Source: Lentzea flava (lineage in GTDB: Bacteria > Actinomycetota > Actinomycetes > Mycobacteriales > Pseudonocardiaceae). From it: a stretch of 64,000 nt of DNA. The position numbers and the translations under genes were made by a program. Below are positions 35,016 to 42,890 of this stretch, one piece after another. The stretch lies in contig NZ_BMRE01000032.1 of the NCBI RefSeq assembly GCF_014648475.1, forward strand, positions 1 to 64,000, written 5' to 3'. The notes beneath the pieces were generated by a model. It worked only from the letters and a program-made list of their open reading frames with translations. It was not told the origin of the DNA and made no database searches. Each line of letters starts with the position of its first letter. Positions within the stretch are counted from its first letter, which is position 1.

Positions 35016-35348
35016 TCACCCGTCGACGACGATGTTGGGATACCGCGTGGTGAGGCCGAGCAGGTTGACGACGTAGGCCGCCCACCCGCCACCGTGCAGC
35101 ACCAGCCTCCGCTCCCCCAGCTTCGCCGCCGCCTCGATCAGCACGTGCAGACCGCTCGACCCGATGAACGTCAGGTCCGTGAAGTCGACCACGACGTCCC
35201 CGTCGCCGTCCCCGGACGCGCAGGCGAGGGCCAGTTCGGACCGCAGCAGCTCGCTGGTGCTCAGGTCGACCTCGCCGAGCAGCGTCACCGTCGCACCCCG
35301 GCGACGCACTTCCAGCAGCCCTGTTTCCGGTTCCATCGCGCGCCTCAC
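35016..35348 (-). CDS. STAS-domain anti-sigma factor antagonist
   Basis: 110 residues of STAS fold. VTLLGEVDLSTSELLRSELA opens the domain and the phosphorylatable Ser lies in DLTFIGSSGLHVL. Such proteins bind anti-sigma kinases when unphosphorylated. The GTG start overlaps the stop of the upstream ATPase/receiver gene by 4 bp (GTGA), which makes that ATPase the obvious partner. An in-frame ATG at 35336 is an alternative start. Confidence 0.85.
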   Translation of the reverse strand: MRRAMEPETGLLEVRRRGATVTLLGEVDLSTSELLRSELALACASGDGDGDVVVDFTDLTFIGSSGLHVLIEAAAKLGERRLVLHGGGWAAYVVNLLGLTTRYPNIVVDG

Positions 35349-36091
35349 GGATCGGGAGACAGCAGGTCGCGCACCGCCGCGAGCACACGCAGTGGATGCG
35401 CTGGTTTCGGTAAGTAAGCATCGGCAACCGAAGTGGCCGACTCGATCGCCGAAACGGCTACAACCGGCACTCCGAACGCCCGCGCGACGGCAGCGAACCG
35501 CGTCCCCTCACCATGAGACGTCAGGAGGTCGACGATCGCCAGCGCAGGTGGGCTTTCGAGCGCGGACTCGGCCGCGTCCACAGTCGTCACGAGCGTCGCG
35601 TCGTACCCCTCGGCGTGCAGGAACGCGGCCAGCGACTGACCGGAGAACCTGTCACCGTCCACGATCAGCACGCGCGGGCGTCCCGGTGGCGCGGGCGGAT
35701 CCGGGACGCCCGCACGCGACCAGACCCGGACGAGCACCCGTACGACGGTGCCGGGCCAGGTCGGTCTGCCGGGCCGCACCTGCACCTCGTCGGCGATGCC
35801 GAACAGCAGCCGCAACCCGAGCGGGCGGGAGGAGTCGCCGCGGTCGTGGTCGAACACGCCGTCGTCCTCGATCGTCAGCAGCACCGCGTGATCGCGCGGC
35901 TCCCACGTCACCCCCACGACGGACGCGCCAGAGCGCCACACCGCGTTCTCCGCCGCCTCGGACACCGCGAGCAGCACGTCCCGTGCGTCTTCGTCGTTCA
36001 GGCCCGACTCACCGGCGAGGTCCCGCACGAAAGCCCGGATCTCGGGCAACGACCCCGGAACCGCTGGAAACCATCGGGTCCGCGCGCTCAT
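35345..36091 (-). CDS. anti-sigma-type ATPase fused to a receiver domain
   Basis: 248 residues. Residues about 10-125 form an RsbW/SpoIIAB-like ATPase: the N box is DVLLAVSEAAENAVWRSG and the G1 box is IEDDGVFDH. Residues 140-248 form a receiver domain with the acidic pair in VLIVDGDRF, the acceptor Asp in LAIVDLL and the conserved Lys in YLPKPAHP. The fusion would let a phosphorelay control a Ser-protein kinase acting on the STAS partner. The ATG start overlaps the upstream stop by 1 bp and the stop overlaps the STAS gene. No sigma factor or histidine kinase is adjacent, so the input is unknown. Confidence 0.8.
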   Translation of the reverse strand: MSARTRWFPAVPGSLPEIRAFVRDLAGESGLNDEDARDVLLAVSEAAENAVWRSGASVVGVTWEPRDHAVLLTIEDDGVFDHDRGDSSRPLGLRLLFGIADEVQVRPGRPTWPGTVVRVLVRVWSRAGVPDPPAPPGRPRVLIVDGDRFSGQSLAAFLHAEGYDATLVTTVDAAESALESPPALAIVDLLTSHGEGTRFAAVARAFGVPVVAVSAIESATSVADAYLPKPAHPLRVLAAVRDLLSPDP

Positions 36092-37035
36092 CACGCGGCG
36101 TGCGACGGAGCGGTCAGCAACGGTGTGATCAACTCCCTCAGCGTGGTCGCGCGACGCCTGCCCGCCTCGGCGTGCAGCGGTTCGAGCTTCTTGCGCGTCC
36201 GTGCGGACAGGATGTCCCCGGACTGCACGACCGCCAGCGCCGCGACCGCCGCCGCTTCGTCCGCGTCGCCTTCCAGCAGATGGTTGAGCGACAACGAGAT
36301 CAGCGCGAACGTGCGGCTGCGCGCCATCTCCTCGCGATAGCCCGTCACGGCCTGCCCCAGCGACGTGATCGCCGGCCGCGCGAAACTCACGTCGACCGTG
36401 CGCGCGAGAGTCGTGTAGACGGCACCCGTGATCCCGGCGAGGTCGTGCACGTCGAAGAACGCCGCCCACGGCTGCGCACTGTCCACATCCGCCCGTGCGA
36501 ACTCGTCGTGTGCGCGACCCAGCAACGCCAGCGCCGGCTCGCGCTGCCCCAGCTCGGCGTAGCACCACGCCTGGTTCGCGGCGAGGATCGCGGCCGTGTG
36601 GTGGCTGGTCCCGACCAGGCCGGCGAGGCGGAACATGCCGAGCGCCTCGGCGGGTCCACCGTGGTGCAGGTGGACCCGCCCCATCCGATAGCGGATGTTC
36701 GCCACCAGGTCCTCGTCCTGGGCGAAGTCCAGGGCGAGGTGGAAGTGGCGGTGCGCGGACCCACCGAGCCCGGCGTCGAAGGCGGTCCATCCCGCGAGCG
36801 CGTGCAGTTCGGCGACGGCGCGCCGGAACTCACGACGCACCGCGGCACTCGCCGAATGTGCGAACGCCTTGTCACACCACGACAACAGCGCCTGCACCTG
36901 GGTGCGGCACGACCCGCCGCCGTAGCGGTAGTCGACCGCGCGCAACGCGGCCGTCATCGCCCGCAGGTGCCGGACGTGCACGAGTCCGATCCTGGCGTGC
37001 GGCGGTGGCAGCAAGGGCGAGGCGTCCTGATGCAT
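36091..37035 (-). CDS. TPR-like helical protein heading the partner-switch cassette
   Basis: 314 residues of helical hairpins (LSWCDKAFAHSASAAVRREF, HRHFHLALDFAQDEDLVANI, AILAANQAWCYAELGQREPA, LGQAVTGYREEMARSRTFAL). It resembles the TPR C-terminal portion of actinomycete XRE-family regulators but has no N-terminal helix-turn-helix. Start uncertain: the ATG at 37035 is the first near plausible homology, and no good ribosome site is visible. It overlaps the ATPase/receiver gene by 1 bp. It may be a sensor or scaffold for the STAS/ATPase pair. Confidence 0.6.
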   Translation of the reverse strand: MHQDASPLLPPPHARIGLVHVRHLRAMTAALRAVDYRYGGGSCRTQVQALLSWCDKAFAHSASAAVRREFRRAVAELHALAGWTAFDAGLGGSAHRHFHLALDFAQDEDLVANIRYRMGRVHLHHGGPAEALGMFRLAGLVGTSHHTAAILAANQAWCYAELGQREPALALLGRAHDEFARADVDSAQPWAAFFDVHDLAGITGAVYTTLARTVDVSFARPAITSLGQAVTGYREEMARSRTFALISLSLNHLLEGDADEAAAVAALAVVQSGDILSARTRKKLEPLHAEAGRRRATTLRELITPLLTAPSHAA

Positions 37036-37099
37036 CTGCCGAGTCTGGGCCAGTGACCTGGCACCGAACCAGGGCCGAACGAACCCGCCAGGCAGGGCC

Positions 37100-38203
37100 C
37101 TACGGATGAGACAGGTCGGCGAGCAGCAAGCCACTGCGCGGTTTGGGCGTGAAGTACGTGCTCTTGCGCGGCATCTTGGTGCCGGCCAGCACTTCCTCCA
37201 TCGGCACCGGCGCGATGAGCAGCACCGCCTCCGCCTCGACCGAGGGGTCCACGACCGGCCGCACGCACGGGCTCTCCGGGTCCAGCCCGAGCGCCTCGTC
37301 CAGCAGGACGGACTCCACGACGGCGTGGTCGATCCCTTGCGCCGCAGGGAGTTCCACCCGCAGGACCTCGTCGGCGCACCGCACGACGACCACTCCCGGC
37401 TCGGGGTCGACGACGTAGGGCAACGACGACACCGTCAGCCCCACCCGTTCCCACGCGGTCACCAGATCGGACGCACCCAACCCGGTGCCTGCGATCGCCC
37501 GGTGGATCGGCCCGACTCGCAGCCCTGGCCCTGACGTGACCAGTGCCAGCAAACCGGACAGTCCCGCTGACCGCGCCGCCGCGACGCGGTGATTGCCGTC
37601 CGCCACGAGCAACGGGTGCGCGCCCGCCGCTTCGAGGAACGCGTCCTGCAGCGCGCCCGGCCCGACGAGCCACACCCAGTGCCTGCGCCCGCCGGAGTCC
37701 ACAAGGGACACCTCCGGCTCGTCGGTCATGCCGAGCACGAGATCGGTCAGCCCGTCGTGCGGCGTGATCGGGATGAGCATCGCGGCGCTCGTGGCGGTGC
37801 CGAGCGAGGCGAGCACCTGGCCGCGTTCGGCGACCACGTCCGGGTAGACGTCCTCGGTGTGCGCGATCGCGTCCGGGTCGACGAGGCACAGCACGCCGCA
37901 CGCCGTGCCGTCCGGTCCGTCCACCCGGTACGGCGCGACGACGTCGGTCACCTCGCGGTACGCCCGCCGGATCAGCGCCGCGAGCTCGGTGCGGGCGTGC
38001 GGCAGCGCATCCAGCAGACGCGTCCCCGCGGCCAGGGCGGCAGGGGTGCGGTGCGGGTGCTGCACGCCCAGCAACGTGCCGTGCGGTGCTCTGGCGAGCG
38101 CGCCGATCACCTGACCGGGTTCGGCGAACTCGTCGACGTCGGGACCTGGCACGCGGTCGCGCACCACCCACCCGCGTCGCACCGGGCGTACTCGCAGACT
38201 CAT
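37100..38203 (-). CDS. DUF1015 (SerK-like) protein
   Basis: 367 residues matching DUF1015 along its length. HPHRTPAALAAGTRLLDALP near 50, VADGNHRVAAA (DGNHR box) near 200 and the C-terminal MPRKSTYFTPKPRSGLLL are characteristic. The family includes ParB-fold serine kinases such as SerK and SbnI, so a free-serine kinase is possible, but most members are uncharacterised. The ATG at 38203 is divergent from the KhtT-like gene, with 18 bp between starts. Confidence 0.85.
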   Translation of the reverse strand: MSLRVRPVRRGWVVRDRVPGPDVDEFAEPGQVIGALARAPHGTLLGVQHPHRTPAALAAGTRLLDALPHARTELAALIRRAYREVTDVVAPYRVDGPDGTACGVLCLVDPDAIAHTEDVYPDVVAERGQVLASLGTATSAAMLIPITPHDGLTDLVLGMTDEPEVSLVDSGGRRHWVWLVGPGALQDAFLEAAGAHPLLVADGNHRVAAARSAGLSGLLALVTSGPGLRVGPIHRAIAGTGLGASDLVTAWERVGLTVSSLPYVVDPEPGVVVVRCADEVLRVELPAAQGIDHAVVESVLLDEALGLDPESPCVRPVVDPSVEAEAVLLIAPVPMEEVLAGTKMPRKSTYFTPKPRSGLLLADLSHP

Positions 38204-38208
38204 CCCCG

Positions 38209-38214
38209 TATCAT
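38209..38214 (+). promoter_or_regulatory. -10 element of the KhtT-like gene
   Basis: TATCAT ends 7 bases before the GTG at 38222, so transcription would begin at or next to the start codon. That implies a leaderless mRNA, which fits the absence of a ribosome site. No clear -35 is visible. Confidence 0.45.
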
Positions 38215-38221
38215 GATCTGT

Positions 38222-38695
38222 GTGAACGTCGAGATCACGCCTTTGCCGGGAATCGGAACGCGCCAGGACTTCATGATCCGCGCCGGACGCCGCGTCGGCG
38301 TGATCACATACCGGGACGGCCGGTTCGAGCTCATCCTCTCGAAGGCGTCGGATCCCGATTCCTGTGCCGCGTCGATACCCCTCTCACCGGAAGAGGCGAA
38401 CACGCTCGCGGGCCTGCTCGGCGCGCCGCAGCTCGTCGCCCACCTGCGCGAGGAGCACCGCGACATCACCGGTATCACCACCCGTCAGCTGCCGGTCACC
38501 GCGTTCGCCAACCGCACGCTCGGTGAGACCGCTCTGCGCACGAGGACCGGTGCGTCCATCGTGGCCGTCGTGCGCTCGGGCAACGCACACCCGTCGCCCG
38601 GCCCCGACTTCCTCTTCGAAAACGGCGACCTCGCTGTCGTCGTCGGCACCGCGGAAGGCCTCGACGCCGCCGCTGAGATCCTCCACGGCGGTTAA
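38222..38695 (+). CDS. KhtT-like regulatory subunit of a K+/H+ antiporter
   Basis: 157 residues. An N-terminal domain (ITPLPGIGTRQDFMIRAGRR, VITYRDGRFELILS) is followed by a TrkA-C domain (LPVTAFANRTLGETALRTRT, GASIVAVVRSGNAHPSPGPD, LFENGDLAVVVG). This is the layout of KhtT, which in Bacillus and actinobacteria gates the antiporter KhtU and binds c-di-AMP. The membrane gene follows 5 bp downstream. An ATG at 38213 is in frame but overlaps the -10 box, so I prefer the leaderless GTG. Confidence 0.85.
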   Translation: MNVEITPLPGIGTRQDFMIRAGRRVGVITYRDGRFELILSKASDPDSCAASIPLSPEEANTLAGLLGAPQLVAHLREEHRDITGITTRQLPVTAFANRTLGETALRTRTGASIVAVVRSGNAHPSPGPDFLFENGDLAVVVGTAEGLDAAAEILHGG

Positions 38696-38700
38696 TCACT

Positions 38701-39873
38701 GTGCACGAGACCACTGTCGCCATGATCCAGCTGGGTGGCGTCTTCTTCGGCCTGGGTCTGCTCGGCCGCGTCGCCTGGAAGATGGGCATCTCGCCCATTC
38801 CCCTCTACCTCCTCGGCGGCCTCGCCTTCGGCGCCGGTGGCTTAGTCCCGTTACACGGCATCGAGGAGTTCACGCACCTCGCCAGCGAGATCGGCGTCGT
38901 GCTGCTGCTCCTGCTGCTGGGTCTCGAGTACTCGGCGTCCGAGCTCACCACGGGCCTGAAGCGCTCGTGGATGGCGGGCGTGCTCGACCTCGTGCTCAAC
39001 GCGGCACCGGGCGCGATCGCGGCGTTGCTGCTGGGCTGGGGCCCGGTGGCGGCGCTGGCGATGGCGGGCGTCACGTACATCTCGTCGTCCGGCATCGTCG
39101 CGAAGGTCCTCGGCGACCTCGGCCGGCTGGGCAACCGCGAGACGCCGGTCGTGCTGTCCGTGCTCGTGTTCGAGGACCTGGCGATGGCCGTCTACCTGCC
39201 GGTGCTCACGGCCGTGCTGTCGGGCGTGAGCTTCCTCGGCGGGCTCACGTCGGTCGGCATCTCGTTGCTCGCGATCACCGTGGTCCTGGTGGTGGCGTTG
39301 AAGTACGGCAGGTTCATCTCGGCCATTGTGGACAGTCCCGACCACGAGGTGTTCCTGCTGAAGCTCCTCGGCTCGGCGTTGCTCGTGGCCGGTGTCGCCT
39401 CGCAGCTGCAGGTGTCGGCGGCGGTCGGCGCGTTCCTGCTCGGCATCGCGATCTCCGGCTCGACCGCCGAGAACGCCACGCGCCTGCTCGAACCCCTGCG
39501 CGACCTGTTCGCGGCGATGTTCTTCGTCGTGTTCGGACTCAACACCGACCCGCGCTCGATTCCACCCGTTCTCGGAATCGCCGTCGCGCTGGCAGCCATC
39601 ACGACCGCCACGAAGGTCGTCACGGGCTGGTGGGCGGCCCGCAGGCAGGGCATCGGCAAGATGGGCCGCATCCGTGCGGGCGCGGCGCTGGTGGCGCGCG
39701 GCGAGTTCTCCATCGTCATCGCGGGCCTGGCCGTGGCGTCCGGACAGGTGAACGGCGACCTGGCAGCTCTCGCAACCGCGTACGTGCTGCTGATGGCGAT
39801 CCTGGGGCCGATCGCGGCCAAGTACGTTGAGCCGATCGGGGAATTCTTTCAGCGAAGAAGGCAAACGGTCTGA
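38701..39873 (+). CDS. CPA2-family cation/H+ antiporter (KhtU-like)
   Basis: 390 residues, almost wholly hydrophobic with about 11-12 spans (MGISPIPLYLLGGLAFGAGG, VVLLLLLLGLEYSASELT). The family landmarks are LVFEDLAMAVYLPVL, with the conserved Glu-Asp of the transport core, and GAALVARGEFSIVIAGL near the end. No TrkA-N domain is attached; regulation comes from the separate KhtT-like protein encoded just upstream. It should export K+ in exchange for protons. Confidence 0.9.
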   Translation: MHETTVAMIQLGGVFFGLGLLGRVAWKMGISPIPLYLLGGLAFGAGGLVPLHGIEEFTHLASEIGVVLLLLLLGLEYSASELTTGLKRSWMAGVLDLVLNAAPGAIAALLLGWGPVAALAMAGVTYISSSGIVAKVLGDLGRLGNRETPVVLSVLVFEDLAMAVYLPVLTAVLSGVSFLGGLTSVGISLLAITVVLVVALKYGRFISAIVDSPDHEVFLLKLLGSALLVAGVASQLQVSAAVGAFLLGIAISGSTAENATRLLEPLRDLFAAMFFVVFGLNTDPRSIPPVLGIAVALAAITTATKVVTGWWAARRQGIGKMGRIRAGAALVARGEFSIVIAGLAVASGQVNGDLAALATAYVLLMAILGPIAAKYVEPIGEFFQRRRQTV

Positions 39874-39894
39874 AACACAAGCCCCCGGATGACG

Positions 39895-39923
39895 ACTCTC
39901 TCTAGTAGGGGCTAGCAGAGAGT
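39895..39923. terminator. hairpin between the antiporter and the subtilisin gene
   Basis: ACTCTCTCTAG at 39895-39905 pairs with CTAGCAGAGAGT at 39912-39923 around a short G-rich loop. It is 21 bp past the antiporter stop and 15 bp before the subtilisin start, so it could be a terminator or an operator/leader hairpin of the peptidase gene. Confidence 0.45.
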
Positions 39924-39937
39924 AGGGGCGATCCGTC

Positions 39938-41092
39938 ATGACCGAACCCGCGGAAGTGGAGACCACCGGCCGGTTCCTGGTGCTGCTGCAGGAGGACGCC
40001 GTCGAGGAGGGGGTGGCCGAGCTCGGCGCGATCGCCGGGTTCGACCCGAACAGCGGCGATCTGGACCCGGACACCGTCCAGGTGTTCCCCGAGCTGGGTG
40101 TCGCGGTCGTGTCCGCCGACCCGAACCTGCTGGCCGAGCTGAACGGCGCGGCGGAGCGTCCCGGCCCGGTCCAGATCGTCGAGCCGGAACGCGTCGTGCA
40201 CGCGTTCGACGCCGCACCGGCAGAAGACATCGAACCGGCGGCCGACGAGTCGGTCCTGACCTGGGGTTTGCAGGCGGTGGGCGCCGACGTCAGCACCGCG
40301 ACCGGCAAGGGCGTCAAACTGGCCGTCCTCGACACCGGGTGGGAGAAGAACCACCCGGACTTCCAGGGCCGCTCGATCACCACGAAGTCGTTCATCACCG
40401 GTGAGGACGTGCAGGACGGCCACGGCCACGGCACGCACTGCATCGGCACGTCGGCGGGCCCGCGCAAGCCGGCCACCCTGCCGGGCTACGGCGTCGCCCA
40501 CGAAGCCGAGATCTTCGCGGGCAAGGTCCTGTCCAACGCGGGCTCCGGCTCCGACGGCGGCATCCTCGCGGGCATCGACTGGGCCGTGGCCAACGGCTGC
40601 GCGGTCATCTCGATGTCCCTGGGCGCCGACGTCCCGGCGGGCACGCCGTACTCGCAGATCTACGAGACCGTGGCCCAGCGCGCCATGGCCAAGGGCACCC
40701 TGATCATCGCCGCGGCGGGCAACGCGTCCATGCGCCCGGCCAAGATCGCACCCGTGGGCCACCCGGCCCGCTGCCCGTCCATCATCGCCGTGGCCGCCAT
40801 CGACGTGAACCGCGCCATCGCGCAGTTCTCGTCCGGCAGCGCCGACAAGATCGGTCAGATCGACGTCTGCGCACCGGGAGTGGACGTCTACTCGTCCTTC
40901 AAGCTCCCGGAGAAGTACCGCCGCCTGCGCGGCACGTCCATGGCCACCCCGCACGTCTCGGGCGTCGCGGTCCTGATCGCCGAGAAGACCGGCGCACGGG
41001 GCTTCGAGCTGTGGGCCCGCCTGGTCGGCACCGCGCTGCGGCTCCCGCTGCCGTCCACCGACATCGGCACCGGGCTCGTTCAGGCGCCATGA
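39938..41092 (+). CDS. cytoplasmic S8 (subtilisin-family) serine peptidase
   Basis: 384 residues with no signal peptide or membrane span. The catalytic triad is complete: Asp132 in LAVLDTGWEKNH, His164 in GHGHGTHCIG and Ser334 in GTSMATPHVSG; the oxyanion Asn is in IIAAAGNAS. About 120 residues precede the domain (RFLVLLQEDAVEEGVAELGA) and may act as an internal propeptide-like region. The lack of export signal is unusual for subtilases and implies an intracellular substrate. Its stop overlaps the start of a small I9-like gene (ATGA). Confidence 0.9.
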   Translation: MTEPAEVETTGRFLVLLQEDAVEEGVAELGAIAGFDPNSGDLDPDTVQVFPELGVAVVSADPNLLAELNGAAERPGPVQIVEPERVVHAFDAAPAEDIEPAADESVLTWGLQAVGADVSTATGKGVKLAVLDTGWEKNHPDFQGRSITTKSFITGEDVQDGHGHGTHCIGTSAGPRKPATLPGYGVAHEAEIFAGKVLSNAGSGSDGGILAGIDWAVANGCAVISMSLGADVPAGTPYSQIYETVAQRAMAKGTLIIAAAGNASMRPAKIAPVGHPARCPSIIAVAAIDVNRAIAQFSSGSADKIGQIDVCAPGVDVYSSFKLPEKYRRLRGTSMATPHVSGVAVLIAEKTGARGFELWARLVGTALRLPLPSTDIGTGLVQAP

Positions 41093-41310
41093 CCACTTCG
41101 GTGGACCAGGTGATGGTGTCCGTGACCGAAGGCAGCCTCCCGCAGGTCCTCGACGACCTGCGGGAGGCGGGCCTGGTGGTGGACACCGTCCTGGAGGCGC
41201 TGGGCGTGGTGACCGGCACCGTCGAGGTCCGCGCGATCCCGTCGCTGCGTTCGGTGCCCGGTGTCCTGGACGTCGAACGGCAGTGGCGCGTGCAGCTCCC
41301 GCCGTACTGA
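41089..41310 (+). CDS. stand-alone I9-propeptide-like mini-protein
   Basis: 73 residues. The pattern VMVSVTEGSLPQVLDDLREA, VLEALGVVTGTVEVRA and LRSVPGVLDVERQWRVQLP follows the beta-alpha-beta-beta-alpha-beta plan of subtilisin propeptides (inhibitor I9), including the PGVLDVE turn seen at the propeptide end. The ATG overlaps the peptidase stop by 4 bp. The simplest role is a trans-acting folding helper or inhibitor that keeps the cytoplasmic subtilisin in check. The assignment rests on pattern and position, not on a search. Confidence 0.6.
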   Translation: MTTSVDQVMVSVTEGSLPQVLDDLREAGLVVDTVLEALGVVTGTVEVRAIPSLRSVPGVLDVERQWRVQLPPY

Positions 41311-41342
41311 CTAGGCTCTGCGCTGACCCCATTCACGTCTGA

Positions 41343-41358
41343 TCGAACACGTGTTCTA
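41343..41358. promoter_or_regulatory. LexA-like SOS box
   Basis: TCGAACACGTGTTCTA matches the actinobacterial LexA consensus TCGAAC-N4-GTTCGA at 11 of 12 fixed positions and contains the perfect palindrome GAACACGTGTTC. It abuts a possible -10 box (TAGGAT, 41357-41362), where a bound repressor would block RNA polymerase. Confidence 0.5.
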
Positions 41359-41403
41359 GGATGTGCGCGGGGTCACGTCGTTGCGCAGAGAGGAAACCTG
41401 ATC

Positions 41404-41856
41404 GTGTCGGACACGCTCACCGAGGTGCAGGCAGTCGAGGAGACCGTCGTGGAGGAGACTCCGGCGCCGGCCCCCGAGGCCGAGGCTGCGAAGCCGGTCG
41501 AGGCTCCCAAGGCTGAGACGCCGAAGGCTGAGGCCCCCAAGGCCGAGAAGCCGAAGGCCGCCCGCGCCAAGAGCACGGCGAAGAAGACCCGCACCGTCGA
41601 GCTCACGCTCACGGTGACCGGTACCGCCGAGGGTGAATGGCAGGCCGACCTGGTCCACGGCACGCAGCGCGTGGTGTCGGGCCTCGTCATCCCGGCCATC
41701 GCGGTGGCCAAGGCGGCGAAGGAACTGCACTCCGACATCGCGGAGGGCATCGAAACGGTGCTCGAGGCGGCGCGCGACCAGCACCGCACCCGCATGGAGG
41801 AGCTGGAGGCCGAGCTGGCCAGGGTGAAGGCCCAGCTCGCCGAGCTCTCCGAGTAA
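41404..41856 (+). CDS. Lys/Ala/Pro-rich protein with a DUF6319-like C-terminal half
   Basis: 150 residues from a GTG preceded by AGAGGAAA. Residues 1-60 are low-complexity, acidic then lysine-rich (repeats of the form PKAE), and resemble histone-H1-like tails. Residues 62-150 form a folded part (VELTLTVTGTAEGEWQADLV, VVSGLVIPAIAVAKAAKELH) ending in a coiled coil (RMEELEAELARVKAQLAELS). I associate the C-terminal half with DUF6319 but am not certain. The tail suggests nucleic-acid or surface binding. A LexA-like box covers the promoter, so damage induction is possible. Confidence 0.65.
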   Translation: MSDTLTEVQAVEETVVEETPAPAPEAEAAKPVEAPKAETPKAEAPKAEKPKAARAKSTAKKTRTVELTLTVTGTAEGEWQADLVHGTQRVVSGLVIPAIAVAKAAKELHSDIAEGIETVLEAARDQHRTRMEELEAELARVKAQLAELSE

Positions 41857-41863
41857 CACCTGA

Positions 41864-41918
41864 AACGATGAACGGCGCTTTTGTGCACCTGGAGTGCACA
41901 AAAGCGCCGTTCATCGTT
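41864..41918. terminator. 25-bp perfect bidirectional hairpin terminator
   Basis: The arms 41864-41888 and 41894-41918 are perfectly complementary, with a 5-nt loop CTGGA and internal AAAA/TTTT runs. It separates converging genes and its right arm touches the stop codon of the oxidoreductase. Confidence 0.85.
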
Positions 41919-42889
41919 CAGCGCGACGGGTCCAGCAGGAGCTTGCCCGCGGTCTTGCGGGAGCGCAGGTCCTCGTGCGCCTGCCGGATCTCGCCCATGC
42001 CGTACTCCCCGCCGGGAACCGCCTTCAGCTTGCCGTCGACGACGAGCTGGAACAGTTCGGCCATCGCGCGGTGGGCGAGGGTGCCGTGCTCAGCGTCCCG
42101 CACCTTCAGGGCGTGTGGCAGCCACATACCCGCAACGGTCGTGGAGTGCACGAGCAGCGCCCCGAGGTCGACCGGCTTCGGCCTTTCCCGCGAGGCCATG
42201 CCATAAAACGCAAGCCGCCCGAACGGAGCCAGCGCCACCAGCGACTGGTCAGTGGTAGCCCCTCCCGTCATGTCCAGCACGATGTCGACGCGCCGTCCGT
42301 TGTTCGCCTCGATCAGCGCGGCGGTCATGTCCTCGGCGCGCGAGTCGATCGCCACGTCCGCACCGAGGTCCAGCGCCAGCTTCCGCTTGTCGTCGGAGGA
42401 AGCGGTGGCGATGACGCGCCCGGCTCCCCACAGCTTGGCCAGCTGCACGGCGATCGTGCCGACACCACCGGCGGCGGCGTGCACGACGACCGACTCGCCG
42501 GGCTCCAGGTGAGTCGACTTCCGCAGCAGCAGCCAGGCCGTCGCGCCCTGCACGATCAACGACAGCGCCGTGAGGTCGTCCACGCCGTCCGGCACGTCGA
42601 ACGTCGTCAACGCCGGCGCGACAGCCTTTTCCGCGTAGCCGCCGGAGTTCTTGGTGAGCGCGACGACACGACGCCCGTCCTCGGTGGTGCCGACGACTTC
42701 ACCGCCCGGCACGAGCGGCAGCGTCATCTTCGCCAGGTAGGAGTTCTCCGCCTGGTGCGTGTCCGCGTAGTTGAGCCCGGCGCGCGAGACGTTGATCAGC
42801 ACCTCGCCCTCGCCCGGTACCGGATCGGGCAGCTCCACCTGCTGAAGCACCTCGGGCCCACCGAACTCGGTGATCTGGATGGCACGCAC
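41918..42889 (-). CDS. zinc-independent quinone oxidoreductase (MDR family)
   Basis: 323 residues of the medium-chain dehydrogenase/reductase fold. AIQITEFGGPEVLQQVELPD opens the catalytic domain, GLNYADTH follows, and the NADPH-binding motif is VVHAAAGGVGTIAVQLAK near 150. Zinc-binding cysteines are absent, as in QorA-type quinone reductases. The C-terminal GEYGMGEIRQAHEDLRSRKT is typical of the family. The GTG at 42889 lies 1 bp after the SDR stop, so the two form one operon. Confidence 0.88.
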   Translation of the reverse strand: MRAIQITEFGGPEVLQQVELPDPVPGEGEVLINVSRAGLNYADTHQAENSYLAKMTLPLVPGGEVVGTTEDGRRVVALTKNSGGYAEKAVAPALTTFDVPDGVDDLTALSLIVQGATAWLLLRKSTHLEPGESVVVHAAAGGVGTIAVQLAKLWGAGRVIATASSDDKRKLALDLGADVAIDSRAEDMTAALIEANNGRRVDIVLDMTGGATTDQSLVALAPFGRLAFYGMASRERPKPVDLGALLVHSTTVAGMWLPHALKVRDAEHGTLAHRAMAELFQLVVDGKLKAVPGGEYGMGEIRQAHEDLRSRKTAGKLLLDPSR

Positions 42890-42890
42890 G

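Noticed and set aside
41864..41918. Long palindrome as a mobile-element end or CRISPR-like repeat
   Set aside because: Single copy, exactly between convergent stops, with a 5-nt loop; a bidirectional terminator explains it. No CRISPR array was seen anywhere in the window.
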